From a virus, in the IMG/VR virus record IMGVR_UViG_3300032291_002550, positions 126,436 through 190,435 of that record: DNA of 64,000 bases; one strand, 5' to 3'. The notes beneath the pieces are model-generated. The model did no database searches, was not told the DNA's origin, and was given only the letters and a program-made list of their open reading frames with translations. This document shows, one piece after another, positions 28,797 through 37,732 of this stretch. Within the stretch, counting starts at the first letter, position 1. Each line of letters starts with the position of its first letter. The position numbers and the translations under genes were made by a program.

Positions 28797-31250
28797 ATGA
28801 AAAATAAAACTATAGCAATTTATCCTGGAAGATTTCAGCCTTTCGGAAAACATCATGCAGCTGCATTTATGTGGCTTCAAAATAAATTTGGAAAAGAAAA
28901 TACGTATATCGTAACATCAAATAAAGTAGACCCGGAAAAATCTCCTTTTAATTTTACCGAAAAGAAAGCCATTATGGAGCTTTATGGCATTAACCCTTCT
29001 CATATTATTGAAGTAAAGAATCCGTACAGTCCCGCAGAACTATATAGCCAAATTGACCCGGAAACTACATCGGTAGTATTCATGGTTGGAGAAAAAGATA
29101 TGGGAGAAGACCCTAGATTTAAAATAGGTCCTAAAAAAGACAGAAGTCCTAGTTTTTTTCAAAGTTATAAAGGAAATGAAAATAATCTGCAACCATTATC
29201 TAAACATGGATATTTAATTACTGCACCACATATTTCATTAAAAGTGCCTGGGTATGGAGAAATGTCTGGAACAGAAATAAGAAAGGCATTAGGAGATACA
29301 ACAAAATCACGAGAAGAAAAGAAAGAAATATTTCAAGAAATATTTGGTTGGTATTCAGAAAAAATGGCTAACTATATATTTGATAAATTAGAAAATAAAA
29401 TGACTGAAAAATTTAGTAAAGATTGGTGGTTAGATAAACTACTTCAAGAAGATTGCTGGGATGGATATAAACAAATTGGTATGAAGAAAAAAGGAAAGAA
29501 ACAAGTTCCTAATTGTGTACCTATTAATGAGTATGATTTAGTTACATGCGAAATTTGTGGTGAACAAATGAAACAGATAACTCCAAACCATTTAAAATAC
29601 AAACATCAAAGTACTTTAAAGGAATATATAATTTCATACCCAACATCGAAATTATTATCAGATTCTTTAAGAAAAGAATTAAGAGATAAAAACCCCATGA
29701 AGTCATCAAACTCTATAAAAAAAATAGCAGAGACTAAATTACAAAAACATGGCAATCCTAACTATAATAATATTGAGAAACAAAAATCTACAATTAAAGA
29801 ACGATATAATATTAGTAATATTATGCAATTACCGCATAATATTGAAAGAGCTAAAAAGCAACTAGATTTAATTAGAGAAAGAAAATATTTATCTGGAGAA
29901 TGGATACCGGCAGAATTAAAAGAAGGATATATCGGGTATAGAGATGTGGTACGATTATTGACCGAACAGACATTTAAAAAATATTATTATGAAATTAATA
30001 ACTCAGATAAAAGGTCTAAAGAATGGCATTTAGATCATAAATATTCTATTAAAGATGGTTATATGAATGGAATTCCGGCATGGATGTTAGCTATAAAAGA
30101 AAATTTAGAAATTGTGCATCATACAATTAATGAATCTAAAAATTCAAAATCTACAATTGGAATTAATGAATTAATTATACATGCTTTAGAAAGTGCCGGT
30201 GGCAGTTCTATACAATTATTATTGTGCGGAGGTGCAGCCGGTCATATGAAACATCCTTTTGATTTACCCCAAGTAACATCTGGTAAAGATTTAATTAATG
30301 TTTTTGAAGATTCTGCTACGTACTTAACTACAAACCCAGCAGCAATAAAAATTGATGGAGTAAATGCATCAGTTAGATTAGTTATATTAGATGGTCAAAG
30401 ACAGTTTGTTTTAGATAGAGGCTCGATGAAACCTTTAGATGTTAAAGGAATTACAAAAGCAGATTTATTAGATAGATTTGGAGAAGGACATGGATTTATT
30501 CAAACAGGTGGTAAAGTATTAGATATTTTTAATGATTCATTACCTAGCATTCAACAAGAATTAAAAGCATTAGGAATGTGGGATAACCCAAATATAATGT
30601 TTAATGTTGAATATGTTGCTGGAAGTACTAACGTATTATCCTATGCTAAAAACTTTTTAGCTATTCATGGTTTATTAGAATTATTTCAAGCTACGCCAAA
30701 AAGAAGAGAATCAAAGGAAATTCCATATAATAAAAAAGCATTAGAATCTTTAGTAGCAAAAATGAATCCAATTGCAGAGAAATCTGGATTTGAAGTAGTA
30801 CATGAATTCACTACTAGACCATCTAAACCAGCAAATTTAAGTTCAGTATTAAATCAAAAGCATACTATTATCATTAATGGTAAAAAAGAATCTAAATCAT
30901 TAAAACAATGGTTAGATGAAATTCAAACAATACCTAGTGGGCAAAAAGTAACTTTAATAGATGATAAAGCAGTTGGCGCAGTATCTAAAGAAATATTAAT
31001 GAGATTATCAGGAAATAATAATATTAATGAAGTAGTAAAAGATCCTGCAGATTATAAAGCAGCAATTGATGGATATTTTATTTATCTAGCAACAATGTTA
31101 TTAGGAGATGAAGTATTAGAATCAATTACCTCAGATTTAGGAGATAGTAAAGACCAAGAAGGTATCGTAGTAAGAGGATTATATCCAGATGTATTTAAGA
31201 TAACTGGGTCATTTATTATAAAAGGCATGGAAAGTCAATTTAGAAAATAA
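28797..31250 (+). CDS. Nucleotidyltransferase / HNH endonuclease-like insert / nucleic-acid-ligase-like fusion
   Basis: 817 residues in three parts. Residues 1 to about 195: NMNAT/cytidylyltransferase fold, with YPGRFQPFGKHH (9-20) and SGTEIRKAL as nucleotide motifs. Residues 246-457: a homing-endonuclease-like insert with a CEICG zinc knuckle (251-255), an HGNPNYNN segment and an HNH-type core EWHLDHKYSI with following N...N..K. Residues 459-817: covalent nucleotidyltransferase (RNA/DNA ligase) fold with motif I Lys518-IDG, EGIVVRG at about 788-794, and KITGSFIIKG near the end. Without the insert, the outer parts join as VPINE-LIIHALES. NAD or RNA repair is a possible role; not proven. Confidence 0.7.
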   Translation: MKNKTIAIYPGRFQPFGKHHAAAFMWLQNKFGKENTYIVTSNKVDPEKSPFNFTEKKAIMELYGINPSHIIEVKNPYSPAELYSQIDPETTSVVFMVGEKDMGEDPRFKIGPKKDRSPSFFQSYKGNENNLQPLSKHGYLITAPHISLKVPGYGEMSGTEIRKALGDTTKSREEKKEIFQEIFGWYSEKMANYIFDKLENKMTEKFSKDWWLDKLLQEDCWDGYKQIGMKKKGKKQVPNCVPINEYDLVTCEICGEQMKQITPNHLKYKHQSTLKEYIISYPTSKLLSDSLRKELRDKNPMKSSNSIKKIAETKLQKHGNPNYNNIEKQKSTIKERYNISNIMQLPHNIERAKKQLDLIRERKYLSGEWIPAELKEGYIGYRDVVRLLTEQTFKKYYYEINNSDKRSKEWHLDHKYSIKDGYMNGIPAWMLAIKENLEIVHHTINESKNSKSTIGINELIIHALESAGGSSIQLLLCGGAAGHMKHPFDLPQVTSGKDLINVFEDSATYLTTNPAAIKIDGVNASVRLVILDGQRQFVLDRGSMKPLDVKGITKADLLDRFGEGHGFIQTGGKVLDIFNDSLPSIQQELKALGMWDNPNIMFNVEYVAGSTNVLSYAKNFLAIHGLLELFQATPKRRESKEIPYNKKALESLVAKMNPIAEKSGFEVVHEFTTRPSKPANLSSVLNQKHTIIINGKKESKSLKQWLDEIQTIPSGQKVTLIDDKAVGAVSKEILMRLSGNNNINEVVKDPADYKAAIDGYFIYLATMLLGDEVLESITSDLGDSKDQEGIVVRGLYPDVFKITGSFIIKGMESQFRK
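29532..30170 (+). mobile_element. In-frame HNH homing-endonuclease-like insertion
   Basis: Codons 246-458 of the fusion gene. Flanked by the short direct repeat ATTAATGA (29523-29530 and 30162-30169), encoding INE on each side, as if the insert had duplicated or recombined through this site. There is a zinc-knuckle CEICG near its start and an HLDH nuclease core near its end. No intein splice motifs were found (no starting Cys-Leu block and no terminal His-Asn). The exact borders are inferred. Confidence 0.6.
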
Positions 31251-31264
31251 TTATATAAAAGGTT

Positions 31265-31873
31265 ATGGCAAAGAAATTACAAAACATTAGAGCGATAAAT
31301 CAAATGCTCTCGGGAACTCATAAGTCTCAAAACAAAACAACAGTTGGTTATCAGTCTAAAGAAGAAGATAGAAATATTGGAGATAAATGGATTGATAATA
31401 ACGGAATTCAATGGGAACAAAAGGACGGTTATAAGGTTAGTTCAGCAAAAGCATTAGAAGCAGTTATGGCAGCAATTAAAGCATTAAAAATGCCTAATAC
31501 ATGCCCTAAATGTAATAATGAAATGAAAGATAATCAGTATAACAAGAAAATGTGGAAAGTTCATAAAATGTGCTTTGATTGTGTTATTGATATGGAACAT
31601 GAACATAGACTTAATGGTACATATGAACAGTATGAAAAGGATTTAATGAGAAAGAATATCGAAGCTTGGTTAATAGATGCAAGAGCGGAAATGAGTGCTA
31701 TTAAAGAGCTTTTAACTAAAGCAGAATTTGTAAACTCAGATGGTACTGTTGAAAAATGGGACACCCCTTGGAAAGGTAAAGAAGAAGAATTAGAAGAATT
31801 ATTAGAAAGAGACTTTCAAAAAGTAAAGGCTCAATTATTAGGAGAACCAATAAATGAAATCATCAATACTTAA
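31265..31873 (+). CDS. Conserved phage protein with zinc ribbon
   Basis: 202 residues. A four-cysteine zinc ribbon, CPKC (near residue 80) and CFDC (about 24 residues later), follows a conserved stretch with IGDKWIDNNGIQWEQKDGYK. The C-terminal half is helical and acidic (EEELEELLERDFQKVKAQL). Similar proteins sit near terminase genes in other T4-like marine phages, where a packaging or DNA-binding role is possible but unproven. It has a promoter-like AT motif directly upstream, and its end overlaps the next gene by 20 bases. Confidence 0.65.
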   Translation: MAKKLQNIRAINQMLSGTHKSQNKTTVGYQSKEEDRNIGDKWIDNNGIQWEQKDGYKVSSAKALEAVMAAIKALKMPNTCPKCNNEMKDNQYNKKMWKVHKMCFDCVIDMEHEHRLNGTYEQYEKDLMRKNIEAWLIDARAEMSAIKELLTKAEFVNSDGTVEKWDTPWKGKEEELEELLERDFQKVKAQLLGEPINEIINT

Positions 31874-32183
31874 TATTATTTACTTATTTATTTTTATTAT
31901 AATTTTCTTTTATCTTAAGTATTATATAACAAACTTAAACACAAATGTAAAGGATTTAAAACATGATATTGAATTGAGGGAAGCTCAAAACGATAGCATC
32001 GCGAAAAAATTAGATAGTATCGCAGTTAAAAAAGTAGAAGTAACTAACAGAATTGATAATAGAACAACTACTATTAATAATTTGCAAGAATCATTAAATA
32101 CATTACCTACGTATGATACTAGTCTAACGAATGCAGTAATGTTTTTACATACATTCGGAAATAAACAATTAAATTCACAATGA
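31854..32183 (+). CDS. Small membrane protein with coiled coil (possible inner spanin or holin-class lysis protein)
   Basis: 109 residues. N-terminal membrane helix (about residues 7-25, NIIYLFIFIIIFFYLKYYI), then a long coiled coil (VKDLKHDIELREAQNDSIAKK) predicted to face the periplasm, as in i-spanins. A GGAGA sits 9-13 bases before the ATG, one of few Shine-Dalgarno-like sites here. It overlaps the next membrane protein gene as ATGA. The i-spanin idea comes from topology and pairing only. Confidence 0.55.
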   Translation: MKSSILNIIYLFIFIIIFFYLKYYITNLNTNVKDLKHDIELREAQNDSIAKKLDSIAVKKVEVTNRIDNRTTTINNLQESLNTLPTYDTSLTNAVMFLHTFGNKQLNSQ

Positions 32184-32554
32184 AAAAAATAATACTTTTT
32201 ATAGTACTATGCCTAGGTTTAGGTATAAATATAAAAGCTCAAGTACCAGATACATGTTTTTCTAGAAGAAAAATTACGAATATATACAATAATATTAGAG
32301 TATTAGAACATAGAGATTCTATTCATACACAATTAATGGAAGAATATAAAAATCAATGCATTGATTTTAAATTAGCATTAAAATTAGATAGTATAACTAT
32401 TGAAGGATATAAAGTTCAAAATGCCAATTTAAATGCAAATGTAAATGATTGGAAACGAGCATACGAAACATCTAAACCAAAATGGTATGAAAAGCCACCG
32501 ATAATGTTATCTTCTGGCGCAATACTAACAATGTTCTTATTTAAATTATTTTAA
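32180..32554 (+). CDS. Exported small protein with signal peptide and C-terminal membrane helix
   Basis: 124 residues. Signal peptide MKKIILFIVLCLGLGINIKA followed by Q, the Bacteroidota-type '...A-Q' cleavage end. Then a charged helical body and a C-terminal hydrophobic segment (PPIMLSSGAILTMFLFKLF). With the preceding gene it forms a coupled pair of envelope proteins, possibly a spanin-like lysis pair. It lacks a clear lipobox, so it is not a classical o-spanin. It lies one base before the terminase gene. Confidence 0.55.
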   Translation: MKKIILFIVLCLGLGINIKAQVPDTCFSRRKITNIYNNIRVLEHRDSIHTQLMEEYKNQCIDFKLALKLDSITIEGYKVQNANLNANVNDWKRAYETSKPKWYEKPPIMLSSGAILTMFLFKLF

Positions 32555-32555
32555 T

Positions 32556-34190
32556 ATGGCTAATGTAAATGAATATCAAAATAAAGTTGTCCAAACTCCA
32601 CAAAATGTAAAGGATATTATAAAGGAGGAATATAAAAAATGTGCAAAGGACCCAGTGTACTTTATGCGTAAATATTGTTATATTCAACATCCTATGAAAG
32701 GCAAAATGCTTTTCGACCTTTATCCATTTCAAGAACAGTGCTTATATGACTTTAGAGATAATGATAGAAATATTATTTTAAAGTCACGTCAGTTAGGTAT
32801 TTCTACTTTATCTGCTGGATATACATTATGGTTAATGGTATTTCATGAAGATAAGAACTGCTTAACTATTGCTACGCGTCAAGAAGTAGCTAGAAACTTA
32901 GTAACTAAGGTAAGAGTTATGTATGATAATTTACCTAGTTGGCTAAAGCAAAATGCTCAATCTACAGAAGATAATAAATTATCATTACGTTTATCAAATG
33001 GTTCTCAAGTAAAAGCATCTTCTACATCAGTTTCTGCAGGTCGTTCTGAAGCAGTATCATTACTTATTATTGATGAGGCTGCATTTATTGATTCTAATAC
33101 AATTGAAGAATTGTGGGGTGGTTTGCAGCAAACAATGGCAACGGGTGGTAAATGTATTATGTTATCTACTCCCAATGGTATGGGTAACTTTTTCCATAGA
33201 ATGTGGCAAAGAGCAGAGGAAGGAGATAATAACTTTCATACTATTAAGTTACATTGGACAGTACATCCAGATAGAAATCAAACATGGAGAGATAAACAAT
33301 CTGCAGAATTAGGAGATAAATTAGCAGCTCAAGAATGTGATTGCGATTTTACTACATCTGGTAATACGGTTATTGACCCGATGATTTTAAAATGGTATTG
33401 GGAAGAATCTGGATTAGTTCATGACCCTATAGAAAAACGAGGATTTGATGGAAATATGTGGGTATGGAAGTATCCTGATATAAATAAGTCATATATGGTT
33501 GTAGCTGACGTTTCTCGTGGGGATGCATCTGATTATTCTTCATTTCATATTATTGACATTGAAACTGTAGAGCAATGTGCTACATATAAAGGAAAGTTAG
33601 ACCCTAGAGATTATGGAAATTTATTAGTAGCTGTAGCGACAGAATATAATGATGCTTTATTAGTAATAGAAAATTCAAATATTGGATGGGCTGCAATTCA
33701 GCCGGCTATTGATAGAGCATATGGAAATTTATTTTATAGTAGTGCAGATTTAGCTGTAGTTGATATTCAACAACAAATGGCGTCTGGATATGATTTAGCT
33801 ACGAAATCTAAAATGACCCCAGGATTTTCTCAAACATCAAAAAATAGACCATTAATTATATCTAAACTAGTAGAATATATGAGAGATAAATCTCCTATTA
33901 TTCATTGTAAACGAACAATTAATGAACTTCAAAATTTTATTTGGAATGGTTCTAGACCAGAAGCTCAATATGGATATAATGATGACTTAGTAATGGCATT
34001 ATCAATCTCACTTTGGGTTAGAGATACTGCTTTAAGATTGCGTCAGCAAGGATTAGATCTTCATAGAAAAACAGTAGGGCTAATAGGAAAATCTGCTCCT
34101 GTATATTCAAGATCATCACATACAACACAACAAAATCCATGGATAATGAAAGTTGGCAAACAAGATGAAAGTATTTCTTGGTTGTTATAA
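32556..34190 (+). CDS. 17: Terminase large subunit (gp17)
   Basis: 544 residues. ATPase domain: Walker A-like SRQLGIST (77-84), Walker B LLIIDEAA (169-176), coupling LSTPNG (about 204-209). Nuclease domain: VADVSRGDASDYS with Asp318 and a final YGYNDDLVMAL acidic pair near residue 475. The enzyme cuts concatemeric DNA and pumps it into the prohead through the portal. The gene precedes the portal gene, as in T4-like genomes. No small terminase (gp16) was recognised. Confidence 0.95.
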   Translation: MANVNEYQNKVVQTPQNVKDIIKEEYKKCAKDPVYFMRKYCYIQHPMKGKMLFDLYPFQEQCLYDFRDNDRNIILKSRQLGISTLSAGYTLWLMVFHEDKNCLTIATRQEVARNLVTKVRVMYDNLPSWLKQNAQSTEDNKLSLRLSNGSQVKASSTSVSAGRSEAVSLLIIDEAAFIDSNTIEELWGGLQQTMATGGKCIMLSTPNGMGNFFHRMWQRAEEGDNNFHTIKLHWTVHPDRNQTWRDKQSAELGDKLAAQECDCDFTTSGNTVIDPMILKWYWEESGLVHDPIEKRGFDGNMWVWKYPDINKSYMVVADVSRGDASDYSSFHIIDIETVEQCATYKGKLDPRDYGNLLVAVATEYNDALLVIENSNIGWAAIQPAIDRAYGNLFYSSADLAVVDIQQQMASGYDLATKSKMTPGFSQTSKNRPLIISKLVEYMRDKSPIIHCKRTINELQNFIWNGSRPEAQYGYNDDLVMALSISLWVRDTALRLRQQGLDLHRKTVGLIGKSAPVYSRSSHTTQQNPWIMKVGKQDESISWLL

Positions 34191-34216
34191 AATATCATTA
34201 CTATTACATAAAACAT

Positions 34217-34231
34217 ATAATTATAATAAAG
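34217..34231 (+). promoter_or_regulatory. Putative late promoter
   Basis: ATAATTATAATAAAG, six bases before the GTG start at 34238 of the portal gene. An exact match to the commonest form of the motif. Confidence 0.6.
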
Positions 34232-34237
34232 ATATAA

Positions 34238-36061
34238 GTGTCATTAATAGATAAATCATTAGGAGCAAGATTAAATCGATTATTTTCTAATAACGTTATC
34301 GTACGTAGAGTCGGCGGTAAAAAGTTAAGAGTAATTGATACTGATAGATTACAATCATCAGGTAACCTAGAACAGTCAAAGTATGTAGATAGGTTTACTA
34401 GATTACATGGTATTAAACCAAGTATATCTACTTATAATAATAACTACAATTATCAAAGTTCAAGAACAGAATTATATACAGATTATGAAATCATGGATAT
34501 GGATTCTATTATCGCAGCAGCATTAGATATTTATTCTGATGAAGCAACACGTAAGAATGAATATGATGAAATATTGACAATCAAAAGTTCAGATGAAACA
34601 ATTAAAAAGGTATTAGAGAATTTATTCTATGATATTTTAAATGTGGAGTTTAATTTATGGCCATGGATCAGAAGTATGTGTAAATATGGAGATTTTTATT
34701 TATATTTAGATATTAGAGAAGATATTGGTATTGTTAATGTTACACCGCTTTCTGCTTATGAAGTAATTAGAGAAGAAGGGATGGACCCAAACAATCCTTA
34801 TCATGTACAATTCTCTATTATGGGTAATAATAAAATCAAGTATAAAAATTACGAGATTGCACATTTCCGTTTATTAACAGATTCAAATTTCTTACCTTAC
34901 GGCAAATCAATGTTAGAACCAGCACGTAAAGTTTGGAAACAATTAACAATGATGGAAGACGCGATGTTAATTCATCGTGTAATGAGAGCCCCAGAGCGTC
35001 GTATTTTTAAAATAGACGTAGGTAATATACCAACTAACGAGGTTGATAACTATATGCAGCAAATCATGAATAAAATGAAAAAGAAGCCATATATTGATCA
35101 GCAAACAGGAGATTATGATTTAAAGTTCAATTTAATGAATATGCTAGAAGATTTCTATCTTCCAGTTCGCGGAGGCTCTTCTGGTACTGAAATTGATACT
35201 TTATCTGGAATGGAATTTACAGGTATAGAAGATATTGAATACTTAAAAAATAGAATGTTAGCAGGTCTTAAAATACCTAAAGCATTTTTAACATTTGATG
35301 AAGGTATTGCAGGTAAAGCATTATTAGCTGCCGAGGATGTTCGTTTTGCTAGAACAATAGAACGTGTACAACGTATTATAGTTTCTGAGCTTACTAAAAT
35401 TGCTGTTATACATTTATTTGCTCAAGGATATAAAGACGAAGATTTAGTTAACTTTGAAATTGGATTAACTACTCCATCAATCGTTTATGAGCAAGAGTTA
35501 ATTGCTCTTTGGAAAGAAAAGATTGAATTAGCAAAAGAAATTAAAGAAGCAAAATTATTATCAGAAGAATGGATTTATAAAAATATATTTAAATTATCTG
35601 ATAATGAATGGCAAAATGAAAGAGATAAAGTATTAGATGATATGAAAAATAATTTCCGTCAAACTCAAATCGAGGAAGAAGGAAATGATCCATTATTAAC
35701 CGGAGAATCTTTTGGTACGCCTCATGATATTGCTTCTTTACATGTAAGTAAAAGAAATGCAGGTAAAGAAACAGAAATAGAAAATAACGGAAGACCTAAA
35801 AAAGGCGGTTCTATGTATGGAACTGATGCTCATTCATTAGGAAGAGATCCAATCGGGTCTAAAGGATTTAAACCTGGTATAGATTTATCTGTTAAAGAAG
35901 GTGTAAATACATCATCAAGTAAAGACGCTTTAAAGAGATTAGGATTAGTTTATGCAGAGAAAAATACATCTAAGAAATTAATTCTAGAAAGCATTCAGCC
36001 AAACAAAAAACAAAATTCTGATGCTGGGACTTATCTTGATGAATCTAACATTTCGGAATAA
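34238..36061 (+). CDS. 20: Portal vertex protein (gp20)
   Basis: 607 residues, T4 gp20 is 524. Conserved portal segments: YEIMDMDSIIAAALDIYSDE (about 82-101), WPWIRSMCKYGDFYLYLDI, RAPERRIFKIDVGN, MEFTGIEDIEYLKNRMLAGLKIPKAFL-type region near residues 325-351. It forms the dodecameric DNA gate that starts prohead assembly. The start codon is GTG; the next in-frame ATGs would remove conserved sequence. The C-terminal 100 residues are Gly/Lys-rich and probably flexible. Confidence 0.94.
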   Translation: MSLIDKSLGARLNRLFSNNVIVRRVGGKKLRVIDTDRLQSSGNLEQSKYVDRFTRLHGIKPSISTYNNNYNYQSSRTELYTDYEIMDMDSIIAAALDIYSDEATRKNEYDEILTIKSSDETIKKVLENLFYDILNVEFNLWPWIRSMCKYGDFYLYLDIREDIGIVNVTPLSAYEVIREEGMDPNNPYHVQFSIMGNNKIKYKNYEIAHFRLLTDSNFLPYGKSMLEPARKVWKQLTMMEDAMLIHRVMRAPERRIFKIDVGNIPTNEVDNYMQQIMNKMKKKPYIDQQTGDYDLKFNLMNMLEDFYLPVRGGSSGTEIDTLSGMEFTGIEDIEYLKNRMLAGLKIPKAFLTFDEGIAGKALLAAEDVRFARTIERVQRIIVSELTKIAVIHLFAQGYKDEDLVNFEIGLTTPSIVYEQELIALWKEKIELAKEIKEAKLLSEEWIYKNIFKLSDNEWQNERDKVLDDMKNNFRQTQIEEEGNDPLLTGESFGTPHDIASLHVSKRNAGKETEIENNGRPKKGGSMYGTDAHSLGRDPIGSKGFKPGIDLSVKEGVNTSSSKDALKRLGLVYAEKNTSKKLILESIQPNKKQNSDAGTYLDESNISE

Positions 36062-36116
36062 TTTATTAACATCGTAAATAATTATTAATGTAATATATAC
36101 ATAGTATCAATACTGT

Positions 36117-36971
36117 ATGAAAAAAATTAAACATAATAAGCTTCGCAACACAGGTATAATATTTGAATTATTAGTAAGACAAATAACTGCTGATATTTTA
36201 AATAATAAAGACTCACAGGCAATTCACATTGTAAAGGAATTTTTCTCTAAGAAAAGTAGCTTAGCTCATGAACTAAAATTATATCAAACTTTAACAAATG
36301 AAAAGCTTTCTAGTGAATGGAAAGCAGGTCAATTATTAGAGGCTGTAGTAAAGTCAAGAAAAAAATTAGACGAACAAACTTTAGAAAAACTTAAATATAG
36401 TTTAATTAAAAGAATTCGTGAAAGCTATAAATTAGAAGACTTCTTTCAACATAAAGTAAATAACTATAAAGTATTGGCTAGCGTGTATAAATTATTCGAA
36501 TATGCTGAAGCTGATAATCCTGTTGATGTAGTAGATTCTAAATCTTGTATTTTTGAGCATTTAATCAGAAAGCCAGAAGATGTGCCTAGTGTAGAAAGTT
36601 TAATAGAAACACAGTTTGGCAAAGAAGATAAAGATATTAGATTATTATCATATAAAATCTTATTAGAGAAATTTAATGATAAGTATAATAAATTAAATCC
36701 TAATCAAAAACAATTATTAAAGCTCTATATCACAAATTCACCAAATAATCAAAATGAATTATTTGAATTTGTAATTAGTTCAGTTAAAGCAATTAAAACA
36801 GACCTAGACAAGAACATTAAAAAATGTGATAGTCAAGTAGTACAAATTAAATTATCAGAAGTAAATAATTTACTAACTACTATTACCGAATCAAGAATAA
36901 TTAAAGATAATCATGTATTGTCTTTATTAAGATACTTTGAACTAGTAAAAGAACTTAAAAAAATTAATTAA
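36117..36971 (+). CDS. Conserved head-cluster protein, unknown
   Basis: 284 residues, almost wholly helical and Lys/Glu-rich, opening MKKIKHNKLRNTGIIFELLVRQIT. It has no enzyme motif. It sits between portal and protease genes where T4 carries 67 and 68 (prohead core genes), so a core or assembly role is likely by position. The gene spacer before it holds an AT motif variant. Confidence 0.6.
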   Translation: MKKIKHNKLRNTGIIFELLVRQITADILNNKDSQAIHIVKEFFSKKSSLAHELKLYQTLTNEKLSSEWKAGQLLEAVVKSRKKLDEQTLEKLKYSLIKRIRESYKLEDFFQHKVNNYKVLASVYKLFEYAEADNPVDVVDSKSCIFEHLIRKPEDVPSVESLIETQFGKEDKDIRLLSYKILLEKFNDKYNKLNPNQKQLLKLYITNSPNNQNELFEFVISSVKAIKTDLDKNIKKCDSQVVQIKLSEVNNLLTTITESRIIKDNHVLSLLRYFELVKELKKIN

Positions 36972-36972
36972 T

Positions 36973-37716
36973 ATGGCATTCAAAAGACTTTTACAAGAAA
37001 TCGAAGATAAGTTTAATGAAGTGAATCAGTTAGAAGAATTTGCTACTAGTAACATGTATTATACATCAATACCAGCTGTAAGTAAAACAAATGCTTTAAA
37101 TGTTATTAAGTCTAATGAACTATTAAGATTGCTTATATTAAATAAACAATTAATATATCGTTTAGATATGAATGAAATAATATTCGAATCTGAGCATGAA
37201 AAAGCTATAGATTTATTAAATTCTAAATTACATAAAGCAGATATACCTATCATTAATTCTACATCGAAAAATGTACCATCAATGACAGAAGCTTCTACCT
37301 CGGGCGGGGCAGGTGCATATTTAACACCTAATGCATTTGGTCATGAAGCTCCGGAAAGTGCTATCACAGCATATGGAATGAAAAAAGTAGGCGCGCCTAA
37401 TAAAAATACTAAATCATTAAAAGAATCAAATTATAAAAAAATGGTGTCTGAAATGTATAGTATATTAGAAGAAGGTAAGTATAATGATATTAAGAATGAT
37501 CCTACCGTTTCTCCTAAAAAAAAAGTAAACTACGCGATTGCTGAAGTATATACTAAGTTATTTGAAATTGAAAAGATCATTTCAAGAAACATGAAACTTA
37601 AAAATGAAATGAATGTTGATAACAGAATGTATTGGAAATCTACAAAAGAAAAATTATCTAAACTTTCTGAAAGATTAAATAGAGTTTCGGGTTACCTAAA
37701 AAACTTAAGCGCGTAA
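36973..37716 (+). CDS. Putative prohead core protein with processing-type N-terminus
   Basis: 247 residues. N-terminus MAFKRLLQEIED contains an LxE site at residues 7-9, fitting the gp21 cleavage consensus. A glycine-rich loop around residues 112-125 (SGGAGAYLTPNAFG) separates two helical halves; the C-terminal half ends in a coiled coil (KLSKLSERLNRVSGYLKNL). It probably is packed in the prohead core. Not recognised by family. Confidence 0.55.
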   Translation: MAFKRLLQEIEDKFNEVNQLEEFATSNMYYTSIPAVSKTNALNVIKSNELLRLLILNKQLIYRLDMNEIIFESEHEKAIDLLNSKLHKADIPIINSTSKNVPSMTEASTSGGAGAYLTPNAFGHEAPESAITAYGMKKVGAPNKNTKSLKESNYKKMVSEMYSILEEGKYNDIKNDPTVSPKKKVNYAIAEVYTKLFEIEKIISRNMKLKNEMNVDNRMYWKSTKEKLSKLSERLNRVSGYLKNLSA

Positions 37717-37732
37717 TAAAATAATAAACAAT

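Noticed and set aside
29532-30170. Intein or group I intron in the nucleotidyltransferase-ligase gene
   Set aside because: No intein N-terminal block or terminal His-Asn is seen, and the insert is fully coding with no space for a ribozyme.
33070-33312. Second-frame ORF inside the terminase gene
   Set aside because: Overlaps the strongly supported Walker B to coupling region of terminase; a shadow frame.
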